The position numbers and the translations under genes are program-made. This document shows, piece after piece, positions 43,350 through 51,674 of a stretch of DNA of 64,000 nucleotides. Source of the stretch: Bacteroidota bacterium (GTDB lineage: Bacteria > Bacteroidota > Bacteroidia > CAILMK01 > JACPUW01); assembly GCA_016192035.1 (NCBI GenBank), contig JACPUW010000030.1, forward strand, positions 70,322 through 134,321. Reading direction: 5' to 3'. The notes beneath the pieces are model-generated. The model did not search any database and was not told the origin of the DNA. It worked only from the letters and a program-made list of their open reading frames with translations. The stretch's first letter is position 1; every line of letters starts with the position of its first letter.

Positions 43350-44261
43350 TTGGTGCACTTTAGGGCTAATGGCAAGGTTCTTCTTAGTGCTGAGTATGCG
43401 GTGCTGCACAGTGCCCGGGCTTTGGCCATTCCATCCAAACTTGGCCAACATCTTTCTGTTATCGACATGCCCGGTACCCATTCTATACTATGGGAAAGCA
43501 TAGACCACCGTGGGCAGGTATGGTGGAATGGGAATTTTCCGCTTGAACTGGAAAGATATACAAGCGCGGATCCCATTGCGCTGAGGGTGTCTCAGTTACT
43601 TCACCTGGCCAAAAAGAATAATCCCAGATTTCTTGCCAGTGGCTGCCACGTACAGGTATCCACCACCTTTGACCTTTCTTGGGGACTAGGCTCCAGTTCT
43701 ACCTTGGTATCTCTTATTGCCCAGTGGGCAGGAGTAGATCCATATGGGCTTCAGTACCATGTTTTCGGAGGATCCGGTTATGACATTGCCTGTGCTTTGG
43801 CTACCAGTCCATTGGTATTTACCCGCTGGCCTGAACCCTGTGCCTGCCCGGTAGGCTTTCATCCGCCTTTTGCCAACCACTTGTACCTGGCTATTTTGGG
43901 CCAAAAGCAAGACAGCCGAAAGGCCATAGCCGCTATGCCCAATAGAGGGATACAGGAATGGGAGGTCACCATTGGGAAATTGAACCAACTTACTGATGCT
44001 ATGTTGCATTGCATAGATTTATCAGATTTTATGGCTATAATGAAAAGACATGAAGCCATAATTGGCCATGCAATAGATGAAGTTCCCATTCAAGAGTCCC
44101 GATTCCCAGGTTTTCCCGGACAAATAAAATCACTTGGTGCCTGGGGAGGTGATATGGTATTGGCCGCCACGCACTTGTCGTTGCCAGAGGTGAAAACCTA
44201 TTTTGCCAGTAAGGGAATAAACCAGGTAATTCCAGCCTCGCAGCTCTTGTATTTTGGCTAG
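43350..44261 (+). CDS. GYDIA-type GHMP kinase, probable phosphomevalonate kinase step
   Basis: A 303-residue GHMP-superfamily kinase. Motif 1 is NGKVLLSAEYAVLHSARALA (residues 7-26), motif 2 SWGLGSSSTLVS (110-121), followed by the distinctive GGSGYDIACA (140-149); motif 3 is degenerate (SLGAWGGDMVLA). The start is not ATG: in-frame TTG at 43350 or GTG at 43353 gives the family N terminus, and no ATG lies nearby. It sits in the operon between HMG-CoA reductase and the decarboxylase. As mevalonate kinase is encoded at 19966-20790 and no classical phosphomevalonate kinase is seen, this enzyme is the best candidate for that step. That is inference; the family has no assigned reaction known to me. 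Confidence 0.85.
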   Translation: MVHFRANGKVLLSAEYAVLHSARALAIPSKLGQHLSVIDMPGTHSILWESIDHRGQVWWNGNFPLELERYTSADPIALRVSQLLHLAKKNNPRFLASGCHVQVSTTFDLSWGLGSSSTLVSLIAQWAGVDPYGLQYHVFGGSGYDIACALATSPLVFTRWPEPCACPVGFHPPFANHLYLAILGQKQDSRKAIAAMPNRGIQEWEVTIGKLNQLTDAMLHCIDLSDFMAIMKRHEAIIGHAIDEVPIQESRFPGFPGQIKSLGAWGGDMVLAATHLSLPEVKTYFASKGINQVIPASQLLYFG

Positions 44262-44334
44262 GGGGAGAGGGGCTTTCTATTTCACATTTGGCCATAAGTA
44301 GGGCCCATGACTAAACTTCGCATGTAGAATCCAT

Positions 44335-45405
44335 ATGAAATCAAATAACAAACACAGCCAAGGGCGGGTAGCTTGGAGAAGCCCAAGCAATATTGCACTT
44401 GTAAAGTACTGGGGCAAATACGGCAGGCAATTGCCAAAGAACCCATCCTTGAGTTTCACATTGTCAGAGGCTTATACCGATACTTATGTGGAATACGACA
44501 TAGACCCTAACCGTGCCCAGCTTGAGTTGACTTTTTCTTTCCACGGCAAGACCCATGCGGCATTTGAAGATAAGATTCGGAAATTCTTCATGGCAAACCC
44601 GGATGATTTTCCTTACATAAACCAGTTAAAGATCAATATATCAAGCCAAAACAGCTTTCCACATTCTGCGGGCATCGCTTCTTCTGCTTCGTCTATGAGC
44701 GCTTTGGCCCTTTGCCTGGTGCATATGGAGCAAAAAGTCTATGAATCAAGCCTTGGTCAGGCCCAGCTTTTCACCAGGGCCAGCCACTTGGCCAGGCTGG
44801 CTTCGGGTAGTGCCTCGCGGTCGGTGTACGGCGGTTTGGTATGCTGGGGCGAAACCGAATGGGTTACCGGGTCAAGTGATTACTATGCAGTGCCAATTTC
44901 ACAGGGTGTTGACCCTGTTTTTCTTTCTTTCGAAAACACCATTCTCATGGTGGACAAGGGCGAAAAGCCGGTGAGCAGTACGGCTGGCCATGCACTCATG
45001 AACAAGCATCCCTATGCGGAGATGCGCTACTATGTGGCACGCGACCACGTAAACCAATTTAGTGAAGCTCTGGCCAATGGCGATATAGCCGCTTTTGGCC
45101 GGTTGTTGGAAAACGAGGCACTCGCCCTGCATGGCTTGATGATGAACAGCGACCCTTCATTCATTTTGCTGAAACCCAATACGCTATCCATCATTGAGGC
45201 TATTCGTGAGGTTCGTGATTCTGAAGATTTTCCTTGGTATTTTACGCTTGATGCGGGCCCCAATGTGCATGTGATGTATCCACATGAAGTGGCTACACAA
45301 GCCCGCAAGTACATAGAAACACGGTTGCAGCCGTTTGTCCAAGACAATGGGATACTTTATGACCGGGTGGGCCAGGGGCCAAGTGCACTGGTATGGCCTA
45401 GCTAA
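44335..45405 (+). CDS. mvaD: Diphosphomevalonate decarboxylase
   Basis: A 356-residue GHMP-fold enzyme that converts mevalonate 5-diphosphate to IPP. The N terminus has the signature WRSPSNIALVKYWGKYG, with SFTLSEAYTDT next. The ATP-binding loop is GIASSASSMSALALC, then RLASGSASRSVYGG, and the C-terminal DAGPNVHVMYP holds the conserved Asp. Complete, with an ATG start. It is 73 bases after the GYDIA kinase and the last gene of the operon. With mvk, mvaA and fni also present, HMG-CoA to IPP/DMAPP is nearly all encoded here; HMG-CoA synthase is not in the window. Confidence 0.96.
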   Translation: MKSNNKHSQGRVAWRSPSNIALVKYWGKYGRQLPKNPSLSFTLSEAYTDTYVEYDIDPNRAQLELTFSFHGKTHAAFEDKIRKFFMANPDDFPYINQLKINISSQNSFPHSAGIASSASSMSALALCLVHMEQKVYESSLGQAQLFTRASHLARLASGSASRSVYGGLVCWGETEWVTGSSDYYAVPISQGVDPVFLSFENTILMVDKGEKPVSSTAGHALMNKHPYAEMRYYVARDHVNQFSEALANGDIAAFGRLLENEALALHGLMMNSDPSFILLKPNTLSIIEAIREVRDSEDFPWYFTLDAGPNVHVMYPHEVATQARKYIETRLQPFVQDNGILYDRVGQGPSALVWPS

Positions 45406-45463
45406 CCATTTTATATCAAGGATTGATATACAATATTTTCAACCTTAAAATAGGCAATACCAA

Positions 45464-46522
45464 TTGATTAACAAACAAGATATCCGCTCACTGGGGGAGG
45501 AGGCACTCATAGCCTTGTTTGCGCAAATAGGCGAGCCAAGTTTTAGGGCGAAACAAGTGCACGAATGGCTTTGGCAGAAGGGCGTGAGGCAATTTGAACA
45601 AATGACCAACCTGCCAAAAACCACCAGAAAAAAACTGGAAGCCCGTTTTGAAATCCGATCCTTGGTAATTGTGGCCCAGCAAGTAAGCCTGGACGGTACC
45701 GCAAAACTGGGGTTTAGGGTTTTTGACAACGAAACGGTGGAAGGCGTTTTAATCCCTAAGGGTGAGCGCATGACCGCCTGCATTTCTTCGCAAGTGGGCT
45801 GCAGCCTCAACTGTAAGTTTTGTGCTACCGCACTGCTCCCGCGCAAGCGCAACCTCGATTTTTTTGAAATCTATGACCAAGTAGTGTTGCTCAATCAGTT
45901 GGCTTTGGAAATGTACGGGGTTCCACTATCCAACATAGTGTTTATGGGTATGGGCGAGCCTATGTTAAACTATATCAATGTGAAGAGATCCATTGAAATG
46001 ATATCATCCCCGCTTGGTCTCGGCATGTCGCCCAAGAGGATCACCGTTTCCACGGTAGGTATTTGGAAAATGATCCGACGTATGGCCGACGATGCGCTAC
46101 GGGTTAACCTAGCCATATCCCTTCATGCGCCTACCAATGAAAAGCGCGGGGCCATAATGCCCATAAATGAAACCAATGGCTTGGATGAAGTAATTGATGC
46201 ACTCGCCTACTGGTATGAGAAAACCGGTACCAGGCCTACCCATGAGTATGTCATGCTTCAAGGGGTGAATGATAACCTGGATGATGCCAAGCTCTTGGCC
46301 GACATATGCAAACGGGTGCCCAGCAAGGTTAACCTTATAGAGTACAATCCCACGGGCGATGGCCTGTTTGAACGAAGCAGCGGGAACCGCACCATGGCCT
46401 TTAAGCGCGAATTGGAGCGGCTGGGGGTGATAGCCAATGTGAGAAAAAGCCGTGGACGCGACATTGACGCTGCCTGTGGCCAACTGGCCAACAAAAGCGG
46501 ACTGTCCGGGCAGGACCGATAG
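45464..46522 (+). CDS. rlmN: 23S rRNA (A2503-C2)/tRNA (A37-C2) methyltransferase
   Basis: A 352-residue radical-SAM enzyme that methylates A2503 of 23S rRNA. The radical-SAM cysteines are in QVGCSLNCKFC, and the C-terminal catalytic Cys is in DIDAACGQLANKS. The NIVFMGMGEPMLNY and EYVMLQGVNDN motifs are also present. The apparent start is TTG at 45464; a stop codon lies 18 bases upstream and no ATG or GTG fits, so a non-ATG start is likely. It is 58 bases after mvaD and not clearly part of the mevalonate operon. Length is normal. Confidence 0.95.
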   Translation: MINKQDIRSLGEEALIALFAQIGEPSFRAKQVHEWLWQKGVRQFEQMTNLPKTTRKKLEARFEIRSLVIVAQQVSLDGTAKLGFRVFDNETVEGVLIPKGERMTACISSQVGCSLNCKFCATALLPRKRNLDFFEIYDQVVLLNQLALEMYGVPLSNIVFMGMGEPMLNYINVKRSIEMISSPLGLGMSPKRITVSTVGIWKMIRRMADDALRVNLAISLHAPTNEKRGAIMPINETNGLDEVIDALAYWYEKTGTRPTHEYVMLQGVNDNLDDAKLLADICKRVPSKVNLIEYNPTGDGLFERSSGNRTMAFKRELERLGVIANVRKSRGRDIDAACGQLANKSGLSGQDR

Positions 46523-46626
46523 GCAGAGGGGAAATGTTTCATCATAATCTTGATAAATACAACCTTACCTGGCGCTTGGGTAGGTTACCGATACATTAAA
46601 ATAAGTGGAAAGCACCCTGCAAAGCC

Positions 46627-47223
46627 CTAAAATGGCTTGTAAAAGGCGTGGTTAGCCAATTTCAGCATTTCTAGGTCGCCTTGGCTATTGCCATAGGCAT
46701 ACACTTCTTGGTACTGGGCCAGGTTGTACCGTTCCAGTATCCTTCGGGCCTTCTCGGGGCCATAACAGTTGGGCTGGGAGTAGGCCGCTACCAGATGGCC
46801 ATTCCGCCGCTCTAGGGTGGTGGCCAGTAGCCCCATTTCTTGGTTCTGGCACCAGGGTTCCAGGTAATCTGAAAGGCTGGCCGACACCAACACCAATTCA
46901 TGTCCCCGCTGGCGGTGCCAGTCTAGTTTGCGGTTGGCCTCCGGGCGTATGAGCTGAGGTAATTTCTTTTCCGCAAACGCTTGACAAATAGAGTCGTATC
47001 TACTTAGCTCCCAGCCTCCAAAGAAAAAATCCAGTATTTCAAGCTTGGCTTCCACGTTGCTAATCCTACCTAGGTACATGCCCATTAGGGTGGGTGAAAA
47101 AGCCAGGGCCCCCAGGCCAAGCCTATACAAAGCTTGGCTGAAATATAGAAAATGCCAAAGGCTATCGCTTTTGGTGATGGTGCCATCAAAATCCCAAAAA
47201 GCTATGCCCGCTTTTGTTTCCAC
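46627..47223 (-). CDS. HAD-IB family phosphatase-like hydrolase
   Basis: A 198-residue HAD-superfamily hydrolase. Motif I is FWDFDGTITKSDS with the nucleophile and acid/base Asp residues, motif II is LVLVSASLSDYL, motif III/IV is KARRIL followed by AYGNSQGDLEML. It resembles the IB subclass that contains phosphoserine phosphatase-like and lipid-linked phosphatases. It follows the SDR gene by two bases on the same strand, so the pair is co-translated. In some bacteria such a pair accompanies decaprenyl-phosphoryl pentose epimerisation, but the oxidase partner is absent here. Substrate unknown. Confidence 0.82.
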   Translation of the reverse strand: METKAGIAFWDFDGTITKSDSLWHFLYFSQALYRLGLGALAFSPTLMGMYLGRISNVEAKLEILDFFFGGWELSRYDSICQAFAEKKLPQLIRPEANRKLDWHRQRGHELVLVSASLSDYLEPWCQNQEMGLLATTLERRNGHLVAAYSQPNCYGPEKARRILERYNLAQYQEVYAYGNSQGDLEMLKLANHAFYKPF

Positions 47224-47225
47224 GG

Positions 47226-47960
47226 CTAAAATTTCATCCTTTTAAAAATGAACTCAGGTATATGAGAGATAACCAGCATGATCAACCGCCAAGGCCAAGT
47301 TACATACACCACATTTTTTTTGTTTGCCTGGGCTTTATAGAGGGTCTTGGCCACTTGGTCAGGGTGAGCGGTTGCCCAGTTTGGCGTGGGGGGTAGTTGG
47401 GCTACCATCTTGGTGGCTACAAAACCCGGTTTTACCGTGATAACATGTACCCCAAAATGGCTCATATAGGCTCTCAGGCCTGATAGATAGGCGGTTAATC
47501 CCGCCTTGGAAGACCCATAAACAAAGTTGGATGCGCGTCCGCGGTCTCCGGCCACCGAGCTTATGCCCGCTATCCATCCGCTGCCCCGTTCTTTCATGCG
47601 CGCCGCTATAATGTTGAGCACTGATACGGCTCCCATATAGTTGGCATCCAGTATTTTCAGGCTTTCCTCCCAGCTGCCCAATGCCAATTCATGGTTGCCC
47701 AGATAGCCAGCCACTAAAACCGCGCCCTCACATGGTCCTACTAAGGGGCCGAGTATTTTTTCATGTTGCCAATAGTCGCTAAGATCTAACTCAATAGTTT
47801 GCACATCTACCTTATACCGTATGCGGTAGTCCTGGGCATCGGCTTCCATGTCATGCGGCTTTCTGGAAGTAAGCACCAGCCCGTATCCTTTGGCAGCATA
47901 GGTGTGGCAGATAGACCTGCCTATATCAGAAGTGCCTCCAACGATCAGGATTTTTGGCAT
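47226..47960 (-). CDS. SDR oxidoreductase, DprE2-like
   Basis: A 244-residue short-chain dehydrogenase. The cofactor loop is GGTSDIGRSICH, the catalytic Ser is in ISSVAGDRGRAS and the Tyr-Lys pair in YGSSKAGL. The C-terminal part (GFVATKMVAQLPPTPN, VVYVTWPWRLIMLVISHIPEFIFKRMKF-like end) resembles the DprE2 type of keto-sugar reductases that work on polyprenyl-linked pentoses. It is translated together with the HAD hydrolase. A simpler SDR role cannot be ruled out. The ATG start is well placed; the gene is divergent from the RidA gene with a 46-base gap. Confidence 0.8.
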   Translation of the reverse strand: MPKILIVGGTSDIGRSICHTYAAKGYGLVLTSRKPHDMEADAQDYRIRYKVDVQTIELDLSDYWQHEKILGPLVGPCEGAVLVAGYLGNHELALGSWEESLKILDANYMGAVSVLNIIAARMKERGSGWIAGISSVAGDRGRASNFVYGSSKAGLTAYLSGLRAYMSHFGVHVITVKPGFVATKMVAQLPPTPNWATAHPDQVAKTLYKAQANKKNVVYVTWPWRLIMLVISHIPEFIFKRMKF

Positions 47961-48006
47961 GGGGATTTTTCATGCAATATGCTACATTGGCCCTTAAATC
48001 AATTAC

Positions 48007-48465
48007 ATGAGTTTTTTACGCCCCATTGCCTTTTTGTTGTCCATATTATGCTTTTCTTGCGAGGCAAATAAGCATCAGATGACCAAACAAATCATAGCCA
48101 CAAAAGAAGCCCCTGCGGCCATTGGGCCATATAGCCAAGCAGTTATGGTAAACGGAACACTCTATTGTTCCGGACAAATAGCCATAGTGCCGTCCACCGG
48201 CGCCCTCAATACCGCTAACATAGAAGCGGAAACCCACCAGGTAATGGCCAATATAGGTGGGGTGCTGCGCACGGCCGGATTAGATTATTCCCATGTGGTA
48301 AAGGCCACCATTTTCATGACCGATATGGGCCAATATGCGCCTATCAATGAGGTATATGGAAGCTATTTTTCAAGTAATCCGCCCGCCAGGGAGGCGGTGC
48401 AGGTGTCAAGGCTGCCCAAGGATGTACACGTGGAAATCTCGGTAATTGCCGTAGCCTCCGAGTAG
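48007..48465 (+). CDS. RidA-family protein with lipoprotein-like leader
   Basis: A 152-residue protein. Residues 25-152 form a standard RidA/YjgF domain (APAAIGPYSQAV, GQIAIVPSTG, NIGGVLRTAGLDYSHVVKATIFMTDM, PPAREAVQVSRLPKDVHVEI), a family that deaminates reactive enamine/imine intermediates in the cytoplasm. The first 24 residues are a short basic start and hydrophobic stretch ending LCFSC, which looks like a Bacteroidota lipobox with Cys18. If the internal ATG at 48079 is used, the protein is an ordinary 128-residue cytoplasmic RidA. The longer form is listed because the leader is credible. The convergent T9SS gene follows after 4 bases. Confidence 0.85.
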   Translation: MSFLRPIAFLLSILCFSCEANKHQMTKQIIATKEAPAAIGPYSQAVMVNGTLYCSGQIAIVPSTGALNTANIEAETHQVMANIGGVLRTAGLDYSHVVKATIFMTDMGQYAPINEVYGSYFSSNPPAREAVQVSRLPKDVHVEISVIAVASE

Positions 48466-48469
48466 GGTT

Positions 48470-49168
48470 TTATAGCTTTTTGTTAAAGCGCTGGGTGGTC
48501 ATTTTGCCGTCCGGGGTGATGAACTGAACCAGGTAAGTGCCAGGTTGCAGGTTCCTTATATCTACCGAAACCGTGCGGCCCATTTGGTTAATTGCTATGT
48601 TGCGCTGTTCTTGTCCAACTAAATTATAAACCTTAAGAGATACATTGTCTTTCAGGGGTTTGTCAAATGTGATGTTGAGATTGGCCTTGGCAGGGTTGGG
48701 GTACACACTGAATGAAGGTGTGGGAATTTTTTCTGCTATTCCTACGGGAAAATCCCAAACAAAAGTTACGGTATCCGCCTTGGTGGAGTCGTCCTTTTCA
48801 AAAACTTTCACGGTGAGCGCGGCACTGCCTGAGGTACCTATCGTATTAACCCCAGCTTCCAGAGGCATGGAGGTGCCGGGGCCTATGGGATTGCCTACCT
48901 TGCTGTAACCTACCGAAATATTGAAATAACACTGAAAATTGTCACACAGGGAGTTTTCCCAGCTTTTTGGTACAGTCATTTTTAGCACACGCCATTGAAG
49001 GGTAAGGCTTGACAATTCAGTATTGGCAAAAGCCTTGAGTTTATGGTCTTCATTATCAATGGGAAAACTACCATTGACGGTGTCATGTGAAAGGCTAAAG
49101 TTGTTTTGTGCCCCTGCTTGGGCAAGGCCCAGGGAAGCCAGTAAGAAGATGAGTATAAGTTGGCGCAT
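48470..49168 (-). CDS. Small secreted protein with T9SS type A sorting domain
   Basis: A 232-residue protein with an N-terminal signal peptide (LIFLLASLGLAQAGAQ). The middle part, about 110 residues, has no recognisable fold, but looks like a beta sandwich (LTLQWRVLKMTVPKSW, LTVKVFEKDDS). The last 80 residues are a type A T9SS C-terminal domain: FSVYPNPAKANLNITF, LKVYNLVGQE, NLQPGTYLVQF and a basic end. It is therefore exported by the type IX system and probably anchored on the surface. Function unknown. It is convergent with the RidA gene and stands alone. Confidence 0.85.
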   Translation of the reverse strand: MRQLILIFLLASLGLAQAGAQNNFSLSHDTVNGSFPIDNEDHKLKAFANTELSSLTLQWRVLKMTVPKSWENSLCDNFQCYFNISVGYSKVGNPIGPGTSMPLEAGVNTIGTSGSAALTVKVFEKDDSTKADTVTFVWDFPVGIAEKIPTPSFSVYPNPAKANLNITFDKPLKDNVSLKVYNLVGQEQRNIAINQMGRTVSVDIRNLQPGTYLVQFITPDGKMTTQRFNKKL

Positions 49169-49276
49169 GGTATTTATACTGAGGTTTCGGACAAATATAC
49201 CCTGTAATATGGGGCATTTTGGCCTTATTCTTCCCTAGCTCATGGGCCAATAAAGTTTTTCGTTTTTATTAACTAT

Positions 49277-50473
49277 CTATTCATACAGTAAATATCGGCC
49301 CCTCATGGCCCGAAAGGATGCCAAATCTGATTTCCATGTTTCCCTTATTTCGTTGGCAGTCATTCCTTTTATTATCTGTTGTCGCAGCACATCGTTTCCG
49401 GCGAGCTTGTCAAAAAATGAGGTAAAAAAGGTGCTTCCGGCATTCAGTTCCTTATAGGCCAGTAGCAGGGGTTCCAGGTTTAGCGTGTGTAAAAAGGGCT
49501 GGTCCTTCCACGGGGCAGCCGCCATGTCATGGCCATTGCAGAGGGTGTTTTCATGAGGCGGGTGTTCAGCTATGCCGGGCAGGTGTTTGGGGGTAAATGT
49601 GTATGGGCCTTTGAGGTCGGGATGGCCATAAACCTGAAATGGCTTGGATGTGCCCCGACCAATCGAAATATTGGTTCCTTCAAAGAAACATATGGAGGGA
49701 TAAAGGGTTATGCTCAAGTCATTCGGGAGGTTGGGCGACGGTGCTATGGGTAGGCTATACCCTTGGATTCTCTTCCAGCCTTCCACCGGCACTATCTGCA
49801 GCGAACAGCGTACGCTGTTTTTTAGCCAGCCTTCATCATTGATCATATGCGCATATTCGCCTATGGTCATGCCGTGAATCACAGGTACTTGATGCATGCC
49901 CACAAAAGACTCAAAACCTTTTTTCAATACCGGCCCATCTATGCCGTTGCCGTGTGGGTTTGGCCTGTCAAGCACCAAAACATCCACTCCATTTTCTGCA
50001 GCGCTTTCCATTACCAGGTGCATGGTGCTGATATAGGTATAGAACCTCACGCCTACATCTTGAATATCAAATATCACTATATCAATATCCTGCATCTGTG
50101 CAGGGTTGGGTTTTCTGTTGTTGCCATAGAGTGATACCACGGGCAGCCCGGTTTTTGAGTCCACCTCATGGCCTACCGGTGAGCCAGCCGCATGGTTTCC
50201 CCTAAAACCATGTTCAGGTGCAAAAACCTTTACCAGGTTGACCTTTTTTTCGAGTAGAAAATCAACCAGATGTTGTCCCGATGGTAGCAGTACCGTGGTC
50301 TGGTTGGCTACCAGGGCCACGCGTTTATGGGCCAATAAGGGCAGATAGCGTTCGGGCTGATCGGCCCCGGTGCGCAGGGAGGCCTGCTCGCTGGGCGCAA
50401 ATGAATTCCCTAACAGGGCAACTAATATTGCCGTGACCAACCTAATCGCCCACTTGAACCTGGACCTGTACAT
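49277..50473 (-). CDS. DUF1343 protein, NamZ-like exo-beta-N-acetylmuramidase
   Basis: A 398-residue DUF1343 protein. Members include NamZ, which releases N-acetylmuramic acid from peptidoglycan fragments. Visible family motifs are LVANQTTVL, VKVFAPEHGFRGNHAAG, SLYGNNRKP, VIFDIQDVGVRFYTYIST, LDRPNPHGNGIDGPVL and the C-terminal FEGTNISIGRGTSKPFQ. The ATG at 50473 gives an N-terminal signal/membrane segment (WAIRLVTAILVALLGNSFA), pointing to the periplasm; upstream codons in frame are rejected. The 5' end overlaps by 20 bases the likely TTG start of the divergent permease gene. Specific substrate is inferred from the family. Confidence 0.88.
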   Translation of the reverse strand: MYRSRFKWAIRLVTAILVALLGNSFAPSEQASLRTGADQPERYLPLLAHKRVALVANQTTVLLPSGQHLVDFLLEKKVNLVKVFAPEHGFRGNHAAGSPVGHEVDSKTGLPVVSLYGNNRKPNPAQMQDIDIVIFDIQDVGVRFYTYISTMHLVMESAAENGVDVLVLDRPNPHGNGIDGPVLKKGFESFVGMHQVPVIHGMTIGEYAHMINDEGWLKNSVRCSLQIVPVEGWKRIQGYSLPIAPSPNLPNDLSITLYPSICFFEGTNISIGRGTSKPFQVYGHPDLKGPYTFTPKHLPGIAEHPPHENTLCNGHDMAAAPWKDQPFLHTLNLEPLLLAYKELNAGSTFFTSFFDKLAGNDVLRQQIIKGMTANEIRETWKSDLASFRAMRGRYLLYE

Positions 50474-51674
50474 AGCGAGAAAAATTACCTTAAAGTCAAA
50501 AAGAAAGTTTTCGAAGTTAACCCTACGGTTGGCCATAGCCGCCATTGCCCTAAGTGTAGCGGTCATGTTGGTCACGGTTTCGGTGGTGATTGGGTTTAAG
50601 AGAAGCATTCAAAGCAAACTAACATCTTTTGCCGCGCCCATACAGATAAATAGCGAATTTGTGGGTGAAGCCTATGAAAATAAGCCATTTGAAGACAAGG
50701 TGGAAACCAGGCAAGCGGTTTTGGCCCACCCTTTTGTGGAGCATGTCCAGCCCTTTGGCCTGGCATCGGCCATACTTAGGCATGATGAAGATTTTGAAGG
50801 GGTTGTGTTAAAGGGCGTGGATAGTTCCTACCATGTGGATTATTTTAAGCCTAACTTGATAAAGGGCAGGTTTGTAGGGTTTGACTCCACGGCCAAGTAC
50901 CCCGAATTGGTCGTTTCTGCATACTTGGCCAATAGGCTTGGCATAGATACCGGGAACAAGGTTTCACTGTGGTTTGTGAGCAACCCGCCCATGGTGAAGG
51001 CCGTGCGTGTGGTGGGAATATATCAAACAGATATTGAAGAGATTGATTACCACTATGTGATAGGGCAACTCGAAATGGTGCGCCAGGTGGGCGGCTGGTC
51101 TTCCCGGCAAATTGGGGCATATGAGATATTGCTTAGAAACATGGAGTTGGACAAACTGCGCGAACAAAACGCGGAAATAAGGTACGCCATAGAGGCAGGC
51201 CTGAACAGTACCTCCGTGTTGGAGCGGTATCCACAGATTTTTGATTGGCTTGGACTACTTGACAAAAATGTGCAGATTATTTTGGTGCTCATGTCGGTAG
51301 TGGCCATGATTAACATGATTACCGCCCTGCTAATCATTATTTTAGAGCGCACTCAGCTCATAGGTACACTCATGGCAATGGGGTATGCACCCGCCAGGCT
51401 CAAGCAGGTTTTTGTTTGGACAGCCGGTTTTTTTGTGCTGCGTGGGCTCGCTATTGGCAATGTTTTGGGATTGGCCCTGCTTTGGGCTCAATATCAATTC
51501 AAATTCTTGGGCCTGTCATCAGATTACTACATGACGCACGTGCCAGTGTCATTTCCCTGGCTGGCTTTCACGGCCATCAACCTTATCACCTACCTGGTTT
51601 GCCATTTGGCCATGTACATACCTGCCAGTATGGTGCTTAGGGTTTCGCCCATCAAGTCGCTTAGGTTTACTTAA
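50454..51674 (+). CDS. FtsX/LolC-type ABC transporter permease
   Basis: A 406-residue permease with one N-terminal helix (LAIAAIALSVAVMLVTVSVVIG), a large periplasmic MacB-like domain (residues 55-270) and three C-terminal helices (VLMSVVAMINMITALLIIIL, VFWTAGFF region and the last near LAFTAINLIT). This is the type seen in lipoprotein release and MacB-like systems. The usual family N terminus (NLDLYIARKI) is reached from a TTG at 50454, the best start, although the frame is open further upstream. No ATP-binding partner gene is adjacent, as is common for Bacteroidota LolCE-like permeases. It overlaps the glycosyltransferase gene by eight bases convergently. Confidence 0.85.
   Translation: MNLDLYIARKITLKSKRKFSKLTLRLAIAAIALSVAVMLVTVSVVIGFKRSIQSKLTSFAAPIQINSEFVGEAYENKPFEDKVETRQAVLAHPFVEHVQPFGLASAILRHDEDFEGVVLKGVDSSYHVDYFKPNLIKGRFVGFDSTAKYPELVVSAYLANRLGIDTGNKVSLWFVSNPPMVKAVRVVGIYQTDIEEIDYHYVIGQLEMVRQVGGWSSRQIGAYEILLRNMELDKLREQNAEIRYAIEAGLNSTSVLERYPQIFDWLGLLDKNVQIILVLMSVVAMINMITALLIIILERTQLIGTLMAMGYAPARLKQVFVWTAGFFVLRGLAIGNVLGLALLWAQYQFKFLGLSSDYYMTHVPVSFPWLAFTAINLITYLVCHLAMYIPASMVLRVSPIKSLRFT

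Noticed and set aside
46560-46595. An imperfect hairpin between rlmN and the HAD gene as a bidirectional terminator.
   Set aside because: The stem has a bulge and no U-run on either side, so support is too weak.
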